Shown here piece after piece: positions 32,637 to 40,549 of a DNA stretch of 64,000 nt. Every line of letters starts with the position of its first letter. Position 1 is the first letter of the stretch. Source of the stretch: Branchinecta lynchi (Eukaryota > Arthropoda > Branchiopoda > Anostraca > Branchinectidae); contig JAKZAP010000009.1 of NCBI GenBank assembly GCA_023053575.1, positions 19,139,869-19,203,868 on the forward strand. The letters run 5' to 3'. The notes under the pieces are model-generated. The model was not told the origin of the DNA, made no database searches, and was given only the letters and a program-made list of their open reading frames with translations. Both the position numbers and the translations under genes were made by a program.

Positions 32637-35600
32637 ATGATGAATACTGCAGAGGTTATTCAGCTTTGTAAAAAGGTTATATCAAACAACAAAGTGGTTA
32701 TACAAAGATTGTCGCTATACACATATAATGAACTGCGGACTTATGCGAAAATTAATAAAATCAAAACAAATGGAGCTAAGAAACATGAAATAACAAATAA
32801 TATAATAAACCATCTTAATAAGTATATTTTGATAGCAGAAGATAAAATTAAAATTGAACGCAGAAACGAAAGAACTCATAATAAGAACAGACCATCCGAC
32901 TACAAACCAGAACCGAGATTACGAACCATTCTGGAAGATGAGATAAGAGAAAATAATATCACCATTACAAAACTAAAACAAGAATACAATGATAACAAAG
33001 AAAAAGAGACAAGCGAATTAAAAAGATTTCTGAAAAACAAGAACCTATCAACTCGCGGAAACCGAGAAGAAGTACTAAAAAGAGTTGGAGAATACTATAA
33101 TAATATTATTAAAAAACACGAAGATACTATAAAGAAAAATAGTAATATCATTAGAGCTCAAATCGAAAGAAGTGATAACAATAAAGAAAAAGTAGTCGAT
33201 TTATCAACTCTCTTCATAAATAAGAAAAAAATTAAACAAGAAAAATTAATTCCTGATCATGTATTTAGAACGGAAGAAGAACAACAGCCTACTATTTTTA
33301 GCGAAAGTGAGAATATATTCACTGTAAACGTTTCAGTTCAAGGTAATGGAGTTGAGGAGCATACTCTTATTGCTTTTACTTTCGCAGATATACAGCGGCG
33401 AATGAACGAAATAAATCAATATAGAGTTCAGTTTGTAACTCGGGTTATTTTCCATCGACAGGAGAATGATGAAGAAGTAGTAGTATATTACAACAGTACT
33501 TCTTGGATTTTAAATAAAAATAGCATTCTTGCTCATAATCATTTGAATGATAATAACAAGAGACTTAGTTCTTTAAGTAATACCCCTCGATCTGGGCTAC
33601 AATTTAGTCGGTATGAAGGAATTGATTATAGGATGACGCGAATAGAATCTTACATGGGAGGAACGTTTAAAATACTACCAGATTTCGTAAAAAATAAAAA
33701 AGCGTGTATAAATATAAAAAATAACGACCAGAAATGTTTCCTTTGGTCTATCTTAGCAAATCTACATCCAGCTAAGGATCATGTTGATAGACTATCAAAT
33801 TATAAACAATATGAAAACGAATTTGATTTCGAAGGGGTTACCAACTTCCCAATGGATACTAAAGATATACACAAATTTGAAAATAGATACAACATTAAGA
33901 TTTGTTTATTTCAAATTGAAAAAGAGAAAATTATCAGAAGTCATATACTAAAAAGTACAATTAATGGGAAAACTGCAAAACATATCGTTCATTTATTGTA
34001 TTTCGATAATCATTATGTACTGGTAAAGGATCTGAGCAGATTAGTTGGTCCTCAAATATCTAAAAAGAAAACAAAGACATACCTCTGCACTTATTGCGGA
34101 AGGCATTTTAAGAAGGAAGAATGCTTTGAAAAACATGAAAGTAAAAATAATTGCGAAGATCCTGATATAATAATGCCTCCTGAAGGTTCAAGTATACAAT
34201 ATAAAAATATTGCAAAACAAATGAAAGTACCTTATTGCATAATAGCAGACTTTGAGTCTTATAACGAAGAATACAATCAGGTAAACGGGAAGAAAACAAT
34301 AAAAGTGGCCAAACAGAAACCATTTGCTTACGGGTTTCAGGTATGCTGTTCCTTTGATACAAACCAGAACAAATACTATGACTATTTCGGTGAAGACGCT
34401 GCAGAACATTTTGTTAAAACCATTACAAAAGTATCCACAGAAATTGCAAACAAATATGAAAGCAGACAAAGAAACCATACTTATACCAATGCAGAAATTA
34501 CCGAAAAATGGAAAAATCTAATGAATAAGACTTGTCACATCTGTACAACTGAAATTACTGAAAATCCTCACTTTGATCACGACCACATGACAGGAGAAGA
34601 TAGGGGATTTGCTCATGCTGAATGTAATATGAAATACAGGATTCCTAGGCATATCCCGGTAGTAATGCATAATTTATCTAAATATGATTCCCATCTGTTT
34701 GTTAGAGAATTGATACCTGATAACGGAATTTTTGAAAGTGCAGAAAGTTTCATATCATTCTCGAAATCAGTAAGTATAAGAAAGACGGATACGGAAATAA
34801 AATATGAGATCCGGTTTATAGATTCGATTAGATTTATGGCTTCATCTTTAGACAAACTATCAGCAAATTTAGCAAAATGTGATTGCAAAGTACCCTGTAA
34901 TCATCTAAGAGAGAATTTCAAATTCACATCTAACAGCTTCAATAACGATGATGAATTCAAAGAAATAATTAAAAAAGGGGTATATCCGTATGAATTCGTA
35001 GACAGTTTCAATAAAATGAATTGTACAAACTTACCATCCATAGAAAGCTTTTATTCTAGGTTGACAGGGAAAGGTATTGACAAAAGTGATTATAAAAGAG
35101 CGGTATCTATATGGAAGCAATTTAACTGTGAAACATTACTTGATTATACCAAATTATATCTAAAAAGTGATGTGTTAATTCTATCAGACGTTGTGGAGAA
35201 TTTCAGGAACGTTTGTATACATAATTATGATCTGGATCCACTTCATTACTTCTCAGCTCCAGGACTAACATGGAATGCTTTCCTAAAGCATTCGAAAGTA
35301 GACTTGCCGTTATTCTCAAAGGAAGACATGTATACATTCATTGAAAAGGGAATAAGAGGTGGTGTATCCCAATGTATAAAAAGATACGCAAAAGCAAATA
35401 ATAAATATACAAGTGATTATAATAAGAATAAGCCATCTAATTATTTAATGTATTTAGATGATAATAATTTATATGGGTGGGCAATGTCGCAGAATTTACC
35501 AGCGAATGATTTCCAATTCATTTCCATACCGGATGATTTGAAAGAAAGGAATGAATACGAATCAATCGAGTATTACAACCATCTAAAAACTCATATCAAT

Positions 35601-36701
35601 TCGATAATGAAATTACAGAATGTAGGTGCTATATATGAAGTAGATTTAGAATATCCAAAAGAACTACACGAATTACACAAGGATTTACCATTAGCACCCG
35701 AACACTTTAACGGTAAGCTATGTACCACAGTATTAGATAAAACCAACTATGTAGTTCACCACAGGAATCTAGAATTCTATTTACAAAAAGGCTTGATATT
35801 GAAGAGAGTACACAGAATACTAGGATTCACTGAAAGTGCTTACTTAAAAGGATATATAGACCACAACACAGCACTTAGAACTAAAGGTACAAATGATTTT
35901 GAAAAGGATTTCTTTAAACTGATGAATAATGCTTGCTTTGGAAAAACTATGGAAAACGTAAGGAAGCGAGCGGATATGGAAATAATAACGGATGATGCAA
36001 CAAGAGAAAAAATAATAAAGAAACCCAACTTTAAATCTGAAATAATATTCAGTGAAAACTTTTCAGTAGCAAGAATGTCAAAGGAAAAGATAAAATTAGA
36101 CAAACCAATGTATATCGGCTTTGCTGTATTGGAACTATCCAAGTTATTGATGTATGAATTCCATTATGATTATATGAAGCCTAAATATGGAGATAAAATT
36201 GATTTGTGTTATATGGACACTGATTCTTTCATATACGACATTCGAACCGAAGATTTCTATGAAGATATCAAACAGGATTTGAATGAGAGGTTCGATACAT
36301 CTGATTATGCGAAAGATAATCCATATGGGTTTCCTAATGTAAATAAGAAAGTGATAGGAATGATGAAAGATGAATTAGGTGGACAGGTTATGACAGAGTT
36401 TGTTGGATTACGATCAAAAGTATATGCTTATTTAAAGGACAACCAAGACCCTTCAAAAGCTAGCAAAAAACTGAAAGGAATAAAAACCAATATAGTTAAA
36501 GATAAAATTACGATTCAAAACTATAAGGATGTACTGTTTGGTAAAACGGAAAACCTTTCTATAACCCAGTACAACTTAAGATCATACAAGCACAATATGT
36601 TTCTAGAAGAACAGAATAAAAAAGCGTTAGATCCTAAGGATGATAAAAGGATAGTAACAAGCGATAAAATACACACTTTACCTTTAGGTTATAAACATTA
36701 A
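32637..36701 (+). CDS. PolB: Protein-primed family B DNA polymerase, 1354 aa
   Basis: Replicates the element from its protein-primed ends. Domains in order: two SAP-like DNA-binding motifs (about 25-60 and 127-156); a putative OTU-like cysteine protease domain (C367 in CFLWSILA, H459 in HYVLVKD); a C2H2-type finger (C484 on); 3'-5' exonuclease motifs DFE (D538/E540), NLSKYD (679-684) and YLKSD (Y841/D845); an endonuclease VII/HNH-like zinc insert between Exo I and II (CHIC...FDHDHMTG..., about 633-663); polymerase motif A DDNNLYG (D941), motif B KLMNNACFGK (K1094) and motif C YMDTDS (D1194/D1196). All key catalytic residues are present and the length suits full-length Polinton polymerases. 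Start ATG-ATG follows TATTAA, a weaker version of the common start block. The SAP and OTU calls are inference from motif shape. Confidence 0.95.
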   Translation: MMNTAEVIQLCKKVISNNKVVIQRLSLYTYNELRTYAKINKIKTNGAKKHEITNNIINHLNKYILIAEDKIKIERRNERTHNKNRPSDYKPEPRLRTILEDEIRENNITITKLKQEYNDNKEKETSELKRFLKNKNLSTRGNREEVLKRVGEYYNNIIKKHEDTIKKNSNIIRAQIERSDNNKEKVVDLSTLFINKKKIKQEKLIPDHVFRTEEEQQPTIFSESENIFTVNVSVQGNGVEEHTLIAFTFADIQRRMNEINQYRVQFVTRVIFHRQENDEEVVVYYNSTSWILNKNSILAHNHLNDNNKRLSSLSNTPRSGLQFSRYEGIDYRMTRIESYMGGTFKILPDFVKNKKACINIKNNDQKCFLWSILANLHPAKDHVDRLSNYKQYENEFDFEGVTNFPMDTKDIHKFENRYNIKICLFQIEKEKIIRSHILKSTINGKTAKHIVHLLYFDNHYVLVKDLSRLVGPQISKKKTKTYLCTYCGRHFKKEECFEKHESKNNCEDPDIIMPPEGSSIQYKNIAKQMKVPYCIIADFESYNEEYNQVNGKKTIKVAKQKPFAYGFQVCCSFDTNQNKYYDYFGEDAAEHFVKTITKVSTEIANKYESRQRNHTYTNAEITEKWKNLMNKTCHICTTEITENPHFDHDHMTGEDRGFAHAECNMKYRIPRHIPVVMHNLSKYDSHLFVRELIPDNGIFESAESFISFSKSVSIRKTDTEIKYEIRFIDSIRFMASSLDKLSANLAKCDCKVPCNHLRENFKFTSNSFNNDDEFKEIIKKGVYPYEFVDSFNKMNCTNLPSIESFYSRLTGKGIDKSDYKRAVSIWKQFNCETLLDYTKLYLKSDVLILSDVVENFRNVCIHNYDLDPLHYFSAPGLTWNAFLKHSKVDLPLFSKEDMYTFIEKGIRGGVSQCIKRYAKANNKYTSDYNKNKPSNYLMYLDDNNLYGWAMSQNLPANDFQFISIPDDLKERNEYESIEYYNHLKTHINSIMKLQNVGAIYEVDLEYPKELHELHKDLPLAPEHFNGKLCTTVLDKTNYVVHHRNLEFYLQKGLILKRVHRILGFTESAYLKGYIDHNTALRTKGTNDFEKDFFKLMNNACFGKTMENVRKRADMEIITDDATREKIIKKPNFKSEIIFSENFSVARMSKEKIKLDKPMYIGFAVLELSKLLMYEFHYDYMKPKYGDKIDLCYMDTDSFIYDIRTEDFYEDIKQDLNERFDTSDYAKDNPYGFPNVNKKVIGMMKDELGGQVMTEFVGLRSKVYAYLKDNQDPSKASKKLKGIKTNIVKDKITIQNYKDVLFGKTENLSITQYNLRSYKHNMFLEEQNKKALDPKDDKRIVTSDKIHTLPLGYKH

Positions 36702-36702
36702 A

Positions 36703-37045
36703 TTCAAGTACCTACTTCAAAACTTCAAGTACCTACTTAAAAAATTCAAGTACCTACTTAAAAAATTCAAGTACCTACTTCAAAACTTCAAGTACCTACT
36801 TAAAAAATTCAAGTACCTACTTCAAAACTTCAAGTACCTACTTAAAAAATTCAAGTACCTACTTAAAAACTTCAAGTACCTACTTCAAAAATTCAAGTAC
36901 CTACTTCAAAACTTCAAGTACCTACTTAAAAAAATCAAGTACCTACTTAAAAAATTCAAGTACCTACTTAAAAAATTCAAGTACCTACTTAAAAAATTCA
37001 AGTACCTACTTCAAAACTTCAAGTATATACTTAAAATACTCAAGT
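36703..37045. repeat. 21-bp tandem repeat, 15 regular copies plus decayed end
   Basis: Starts one base after the polymerase stop. CAAGTACCTACTT recurs every 21 bp with its core at 36709, 36730 and so on to 37003, then a variant at 37024. Each unit has the half-palindrome AAGTA-CC-TACTT. The variable positions (CAAAAC versus AAAAAA) are only in the spacer. Confidence 0.92.
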
Positions 37046-37077
37046 AAATCTTATAATGAAAAATTCTTCCTAAATAA

Positions 37078-37755
37078 ATGAATGAAAAGGCTCCAATCAA
37101 AGTCTATGACTTTAGTGAAAAGAACACTTATCAGAATAAGCACGACCTTGCACCTCAGTGGCCATTCAGACTCTTAATTTGTGGTAGTTCTGGAACAGGG
37201 AAAACAAACCTTCTTTTGAATTTAATTTATGAATATCTTTGTTTCAACCGAATATACTTGTATGCTAAAGATCTTGAAGAAGATAAATATCAAGACCTTA
37301 TAACCAATTTAACCACTTTGGAGTCACAATGCAAATCGAAAGTCTTAACAGTAAGTAACAATCTTGATGATATTGTCGATGTTGACGACTTAGACCCTGA
37401 ATACCAAAACTTGATTATCTTTGACGATTTTGTCACTGAAAAAGACCAGAAGAAAATAGAAGATTTATTCATAAGAGGAAGAAAGAAAAATGCCTCAATT
37501 ATTTACTTGTCTCAAAGCTATCATAAAACGCCAAAGGTGGTAAGGCTCCAGTGCAATTATTTTGCATTCTTTCAGTGTTCTAATCCAAAAGAAGTAAAAT
37601 TAATAAGACAAAGCCATGTATCCAGTATAGACGATGAAAAATTTCTCAAACAATTCGAGACTGCAACCAAGGGCTACGGTTTTTTCTTCATAGATTTAAA
37701 AATAAAAGATAAAACCCTTAAGTACAGGAAAAACTTTGAAAAATTTACCGGATAA
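37078..37755 (+). CDS. ATP: DNA-packaging ATPase (FtsK/HerA type), 225 aa
   Basis: Motor expected to pump the genome into the capsid. Walker A CGSSGTGKTNLL (GKT at 41-43) and Walker B LIIFDDF (about 112-118) are both intact, followed by RGRKKNASIIYLSQSYHKTPK, where the Gln of the sensor strand (LSQS) is typical of the A32/adenoviral-like branch. Length is normal for Polinton ATPases. The start lies in CTAAATAAATG; 16 bp separate its stop from the next gene. Confidence 0.92.
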   Translation: MNEKAPIKVYDFSEKNTYQNKHDLAPQWPFRLLICGSSGTGKTNLLLNLIYEYLCFNRIYLYAKDLEEDKYQDLITNLTTLESQCKSKVLTVSNNLDDIVDVDDLDPEYQNLIIFDDFVTEKDQKKIEDLFIRGRKKNASIIYLSQSYHKTPKVVRLQCNYFAFFQCSNPKEVKLIRQSHVSSIDDEKFLKQFETATKGYGFFFIDLKIKDKTLKYRKNFEKFTG

Positions 37756-37771
37756 TTTATTTCTATAATAA

Positions 37772-38395
37772 ATGAATAAATTTGGTAGTGTTGGAAAAAA
37801 GGTTAGTAACGAATCGAATGAAAAGAGAGTTACTGATGACAACGGTAATATTAACCTACAAGGTAAGAGAATTATTATGTTAGGGGATTCGAAAGCTGAC
37901 CAGGACGCTATTAGTTTCAGATCTATGACTATTATTTTGAATCAATTTAAAGAAGAAATTACCGCACAACAAGTGGGGGCAAATCAGTATTTTAGCGAAG
38001 ATATCAACAGATTAACTGCGATAGATGATTCTCCTGATAATTCGTTGGTAAGGAACAAAGATAAAGGGTTATTTGTAAAAGAAATAGTTCGAGTTAATGA
38101 TAAAGAGATTAACGCTGAAAACAAGTTGATAACAAATGTTCAAAACCCTAGAAACAAAAATGATGCTGTTAATTTAGCAACGTTAACTATGAATCTTTTA
38201 GATTATGACAAAAAGCTTCTTGGGCAACACACCCATAACGGTATAATTGAAGGAAAGATTGCTGGTAAAAAAACTCGTATCGATAATATTGAAAGAGCAG
38301 TAGTAAATATTTTAAAAAGGCTTCTAGAGCTAGAGCTAGAACCTGTTGACAAACCATTCGTTACCAGAATAGAAAAAATGATGGCTGGTAAATAA
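37772..38395 (+). CDS. Fibre-like structural protein, 207 aa
   Basis: No family is recognised with certainty. Two segments resemble the repeats of phage tail-fibre shafts: GKRIIMLGDSKADQDAIS (31-48) and KLITNVQNPRNKNDAVNLAT (118-137), each a 'k-x-I-x-x-(V/L)-x-(N/D)-P/S-x(4)-DA-(V/I)' unit. The C-terminal third looks helical (ERAVVNILKRLLELELE), fitting a trimerising coil. Placed between ATPase and PX-like gene, among virion genes, with the ATAATAAATG start block. I infer a virion spike or fibre; an internal scaffold is the alternative. Confidence 0.5.
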   Translation: MNKFGSVGKKVSNESNEKRVTDDNGNINLQGKRIIMLGDSKADQDAISFRSMTIILNQFKEEITAQQVGANQYFSEDINRLTAIDDSPDNSLVRNKDKGLFVKEIVRVNDKEINAENKLITNVQNPRNKNDAVNLATLTMNLLDYDKKLLGQHTHNGIIEGKIAGKKTRIDNIERAVVNILKRLLELELEPVDKPFVTRIEKMMAGK

Positions 38396-38425
38396 ATTTT
38401 ATAAGATAAATTAATTCCCTAATAA

Positions 38426-39076
38426 ATGGTTGAAACAATGGAGTATACAGTTTATTTGTCAAAGCTTCAGAAAGGAAAGCTGAAGAAATGCTTTGATGCT
38501 AAACAAAAATGTCAGATACGTGTTAGTCATAGTAGACAAAATGAACGAGAACCAGTTAAGTTACTTTTAAGTAAACGACAAATTGATAAAATTGAAACAT
38601 GTAAAATGAATAATAAGGGTTGTGATATTGATGTATCATACAAACAGATGAGAGAAGCGATTCAAAAGGGTGGATTACTTCCATTTTTAATACCGCTAGC
38701 AATTACCCTTGGTAAGGCAGCTTTAACAAGTGGTGCTGCTGCTTTGGGTACATTCGCTGGTAAGAAAATTATGGATAAAATGACCAACACAGGTGGTGCG
38801 CTAAAACTTCCTGGAACACAAAAAGTTGTGGGTAATGGGTTACTTCGGAAGGAAACCGATGATGTTAACACCGGTGGAGCGCTTACACTTCCAGGAACAC
38901 AAAAAGTTGTGGGTAATGGGGTACGTGGAAGGCCTAGGAAGGAAAAAAACGATGATGTCAACACAGGTGGCGCGCTTACACTCCCTGGAACACAAAAAGT
39001 TGTGGGTAATGGGGTACGTGGAAGGCCTAGGAAGTCAAAAAACGGGGACATCAAAAAAGAAGCAAAAGTAAAGTAG
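38426..39076 (+). CDS. PX: PX-like virion core / membrane-active protein, 216 aa
   Basis: The N-terminus has two related blocks (LSKLQKGKLKKCFDA, LSKRQIDKIETC) seen in PX-type proteins of Polintons and adintoviruses. Then a GG-flanked hydrophobic stretch (about 81-115, GGLLPFLIPL...GTFAGKKI) like adenoviral core/lytic peptides. The C-terminus holds three tandem copies of a 30-residue unit (GGALTLPGTQKVVGNG plus basic GRPRK), the first lacking the basic part. GRPRK resembles an AT-hook. It likely coats or condenses the genome and may disturb membranes; both are inference. Start in CCCTAATAAATGG. The slippery AAAAAAC at 39037-39043, 31 nt before the stop, links it to the protease in the -1 frame. 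Confidence 0.7.
   Translation: MVETMEYTVYLSKLQKGKLKKCFDAKQKCQIRVSHSRQNEREPVKLLLSKRQIDKIETCKMNNKGCDIDVSYKQMREAIQKGGLLPFLIPLAITLGKAALTSGAAALGTFAGKKIMDKMTNTGGALKLPGTQKVVGNGLLRKETDDVNTGGALTLPGTQKVVGNGVRGRPRKEKNDDVNTGGALTLPGTQKVVGNGVRGRPRKSKNGDIKKEAKVK
38800..39055 (+). repeat. Coding tandem repeat in the PX-like gene
   Basis: Three ~84-93-bp units containing CCTGGAACACAAAAAGTTGT and GGGTAATGGG. Units 2 and 3 share GTACGTGGAAGGCCTAGGAA. High identity suggests recent duplication within the gene. Confidence 0.85.
39037..39043 (+). other. Candidate -1 frameshift site (PX to protease)
   Basis: A-AAA-AAC read in the PX frame is the textbook -1 slippery heptamer. Slippage moves into the frame that is open from 39031 through the protease to 39432. 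The unshifted stop follows at 39074-39076. A perfect 8-bp inverted repeat (39078-39085 with 39128-39135) lies downstream but at 34 nt, farther than usual for a stimulator. Alternatives: transcriptional slippage or a missing A in the assembly. Confidence 0.6.
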
Positions 39077-39099
39077 GACCTCTAACCAATTTTGATATT

Positions 39100-39432
39100 A
39101 TGGATGCATTAGGGAGTATACCACAGTTTAGAGGTGTGTTCTCTTTAGATACGCTACCCAAACATATAAACGATTCGGAATGCGGTGTCATTAATTATGA
39201 TAAACTCGGAATGCCTGGAACACATTGGGTTGCCTATTGTAATCTACCTGAATCCCCCTATGTCGAATTTTTCGATTCTTTCGGTATTCCTCCAGGAAAA
39301 GAAATAGTTAAATATCTAAAAACTTCAAAGAAAAAAATAGCTTATGAAAATCTTGCTGTTCAAAATATAGATGAATTAAACTGTGGTTTTCACTGCATTT
39401 CCTACATCCAGCGGAAAATGAAGGGTTGGTAG
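39100..39432 (+). CDS. PRO: Adenain-like cysteine protease, at least 110 aa
   Basis: Capsid-maturation protease of the adenain/Ulp1 fold. Catalytic set visible: His42 (GTHWVAY), Asp59 (FFDSFG), Gln88 and Cys95 (LNCGFHC), with Gln-Cys spacing of seven as in adenain. The ATG at 39100 gives a plausible N-terminus, but unlike most other genes it has no TAAATG block; it reads GATATTATGG. The frame stays open upstream to 39031 and encodes LTNFDI just before this Met, which fits the usual start of the protease domain. It may therefore be made as a PX-protease fusion by -1 frameshifting at 39037-39043. Possible targets are the glycine-containing sites of PX and the small virion protein. Confidence 0.9.
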   Translation: MDALGSIPQFRGVFSLDTLPKHINDSECGVINYDKLGMPGTHWVAYCNLPESPYVEFFDSFGIPPGKEIVKYLKTSKKKIAYENLAVQNIDELNCGFHCISYIQRKMKGW

Positions 39433-39463
39433 CTTTTCGTTTATAAAAATTGTTTTCTAATAA

Positions 39464-39631
39464 ATGGAGATTTATTGTATGAAATGTAAAAAGAGCACTG
39501 ACACTGAATCAATGTTTAAGGCAGTGTCACAAAAAAATAATGTTCCAATGCTGAAAGGGAATTGTGTTATTTGCGGATCGAGGAAAAATCGCTTTTTAAA
39601 AAAAACCTCAACGCAGAAACAGATATTTTAA
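39464..39631 (+). CDS. Zinc-ribbon protein, 55 aa (N-terminal part of a zinc-ribbon-integrase fusion?)
   Basis: Too short for usual ORF lists. The start is fixed by TTCTAATAAATGG, the element's standard block. It encodes a treble-clef/ribbon pattern, YCMKCKK...GNCVICGSRKNRFL (Cys 5, 8, 34, 37), like the small DUF5679-type ribbon proteins common in Polintons and other viruses. After the ribbon the frame runs into T5A8 (39593-39605) and stops at 39629-39631. The integrase frame overlaps it in -1 and has no ATG of its own, so this ORF is probably the translation entry for integrase. Confidence 0.75.
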   Translation: MEIYCMKCKKSTDTESMFKAVSQKNNVPMLKGNCVICGSRKNRFLKKTSTQKQIF

Positions 39632-40533
39632 AGACGTATTATTCTAATTATTCAGGTGTGGATGATATTTACAGAAAATTAAAAGAAAATGGTGTTAAGG
39701 TTTCCAAGGATAAAATAAAAAATGTGTTGCAAAATGAGAATGTGTATACGTTACACAAACCTTCCTATCATAACTTTGAAAGGAGGCGAGTGTATGTTCA
39801 CTATGTTGATGAGCAATGGCAAGCTGATTTAGTTGACATGCAGAAATATAAAAAAGAAAATAATAAAACAAATTACATTTTAACTGTTATTGATTGCTTT
39901 AGTAAATATGCTTGGTGTATCCCTCTGAAAGACAAAACGGGTGCTGAAATAATAAAAGCATTCAGTGTTATATTTAAAGAAAGAATTCCTAAGAAACTAC
40001 AAACTGATAAAGGTAAAGAATTTGTTATGAGAAATGTTCAAACTTTTTTGAAAAATAATAACGTTCACTGGTTTGCATCTGAAAGCGAATTGAAAGCGCA
40101 AATTGTAGAACGATTCAACAGAACGCTAAAAGAAAAGTTATGGAAATATTTCACTCACAATAACACTACTAATTGGATTGATATTTTACCTTTATTTGTG
40201 AGTAATTATAATAACTCGTACCACCGTTCAATACAAATGAAACCAGTTGATGCTAGTAAAAAGGTTAATCAGAAAAAGGTTTTTAGTGCTCTGTTTCCTC
40301 CAGTAGATGAGTACAAAATCACAGGAAACGTCAAAGTAGGGGATTTAGTCAGAATTAAAAAAGAAAAAAGTATTTTCGATAAAGGATATTTACCTAATTA
40401 TACGGATGAAGTATTTCAGATAGCAACCATCAGACCTACCATTCCCATTACTTATGAAATATCTGACAAAAGTGGGGAATTAATTCAAGGAGGGTTTTAT
40501 GAAAAAGAACTTTCAAAATTTATTATGAAATAA
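39541..40533 (+). CDS. INT: Retroviral-type integrase (DDE), no ATG start
   Basis: Inserts the element, giving the 6-bp duplication. The frame is open from 39541 to the stop at 40533. No ATG occurs before the conserved N-terminal domain (YYSNYSGVDDIYRKLKENG); the first Met lies after the first catalytic residue. Catalytic triad: Asp in QADLVDM, Asp in LQTDKGKEF, Glu in KAQIVERFNRT. A C-terminal chromo/SH3-like part follows (VGDLVRIKK...YLPNYTDEVFQIATI). The simplest route to a complete enzyme is -1 frameshifting from the zinc-ribbon ORF at 39595-39604. A TTG at 39562 as start is the alternative. Coordinates give the open frame, not a proven start. Confidence 0.9.
   Translation, partial: CSNAERELCYLRIEEKSLFKKNLNAETDILKTYYSNYSGVDDIYRKLKENGVKVSKDKIKNVLQNENVYTLHKPSYHNFERRRVYVHYVDEQWQADLVDMQKYKKENNKTNYILTVIDCFSKYAWCIPLKDKTGAEIIKAFSVIFKERIPKKLQTDKGKEFVMRNVQTFLKNNNVHWFASESELKAQIVERFNRTLKEKLWKYFTHNNTTNWIDILPLFVSNYNNSYHRSIQMKPVDASKKVNQKKVFSALFPPVDEYKITGNVKVGDLVRIKKEKSIFDKGYLPNYTDEVFQIATIRPTIPITYEISDKSGELIQGGFYEKELSKFIMK
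39595..39604 (+). other. Candidate -1 frameshift site (zinc-ribbon to integrase)
   Basis: In the zinc-ribbon frame the codons TTT-TTA-AAA-AAA contain T-TTA-AAA (39595-39601) and A-AAA-AAA (39598-39604), both able to slip by -1. The shifted frame is the integrase frame. The zero-frame stop is 25 nt further on. The A8 run is also a prime place for transcriptional slippage or a one-base assembly error. Confidence 0.58.
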
Positions 40534-40549
40534 AATTACTTGTATATAA

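Noticed and set aside
34108..34478. Minus-strand hydrophobic open frames inside PolB
   Set aside because: Antisense shadows of an AT-rich coding gene.
36703..37045. CRISPR array
   Set aside because: Spacers are as repetitive as the repeats and only a few bases long; it is a simple tandem array in an animal transposon.
38662..39071. Antisense and alternate-frame open frames in the PX-like gene
   Set aside because: Follow the coding tandem repeat; no start block.
39078..39135. 8-bp inverted repeat as frameshift stimulator
   Set aside because: Starts 34 nt after the slippery site, too far for the usual 5-9 nt spacing; kept only as a note.
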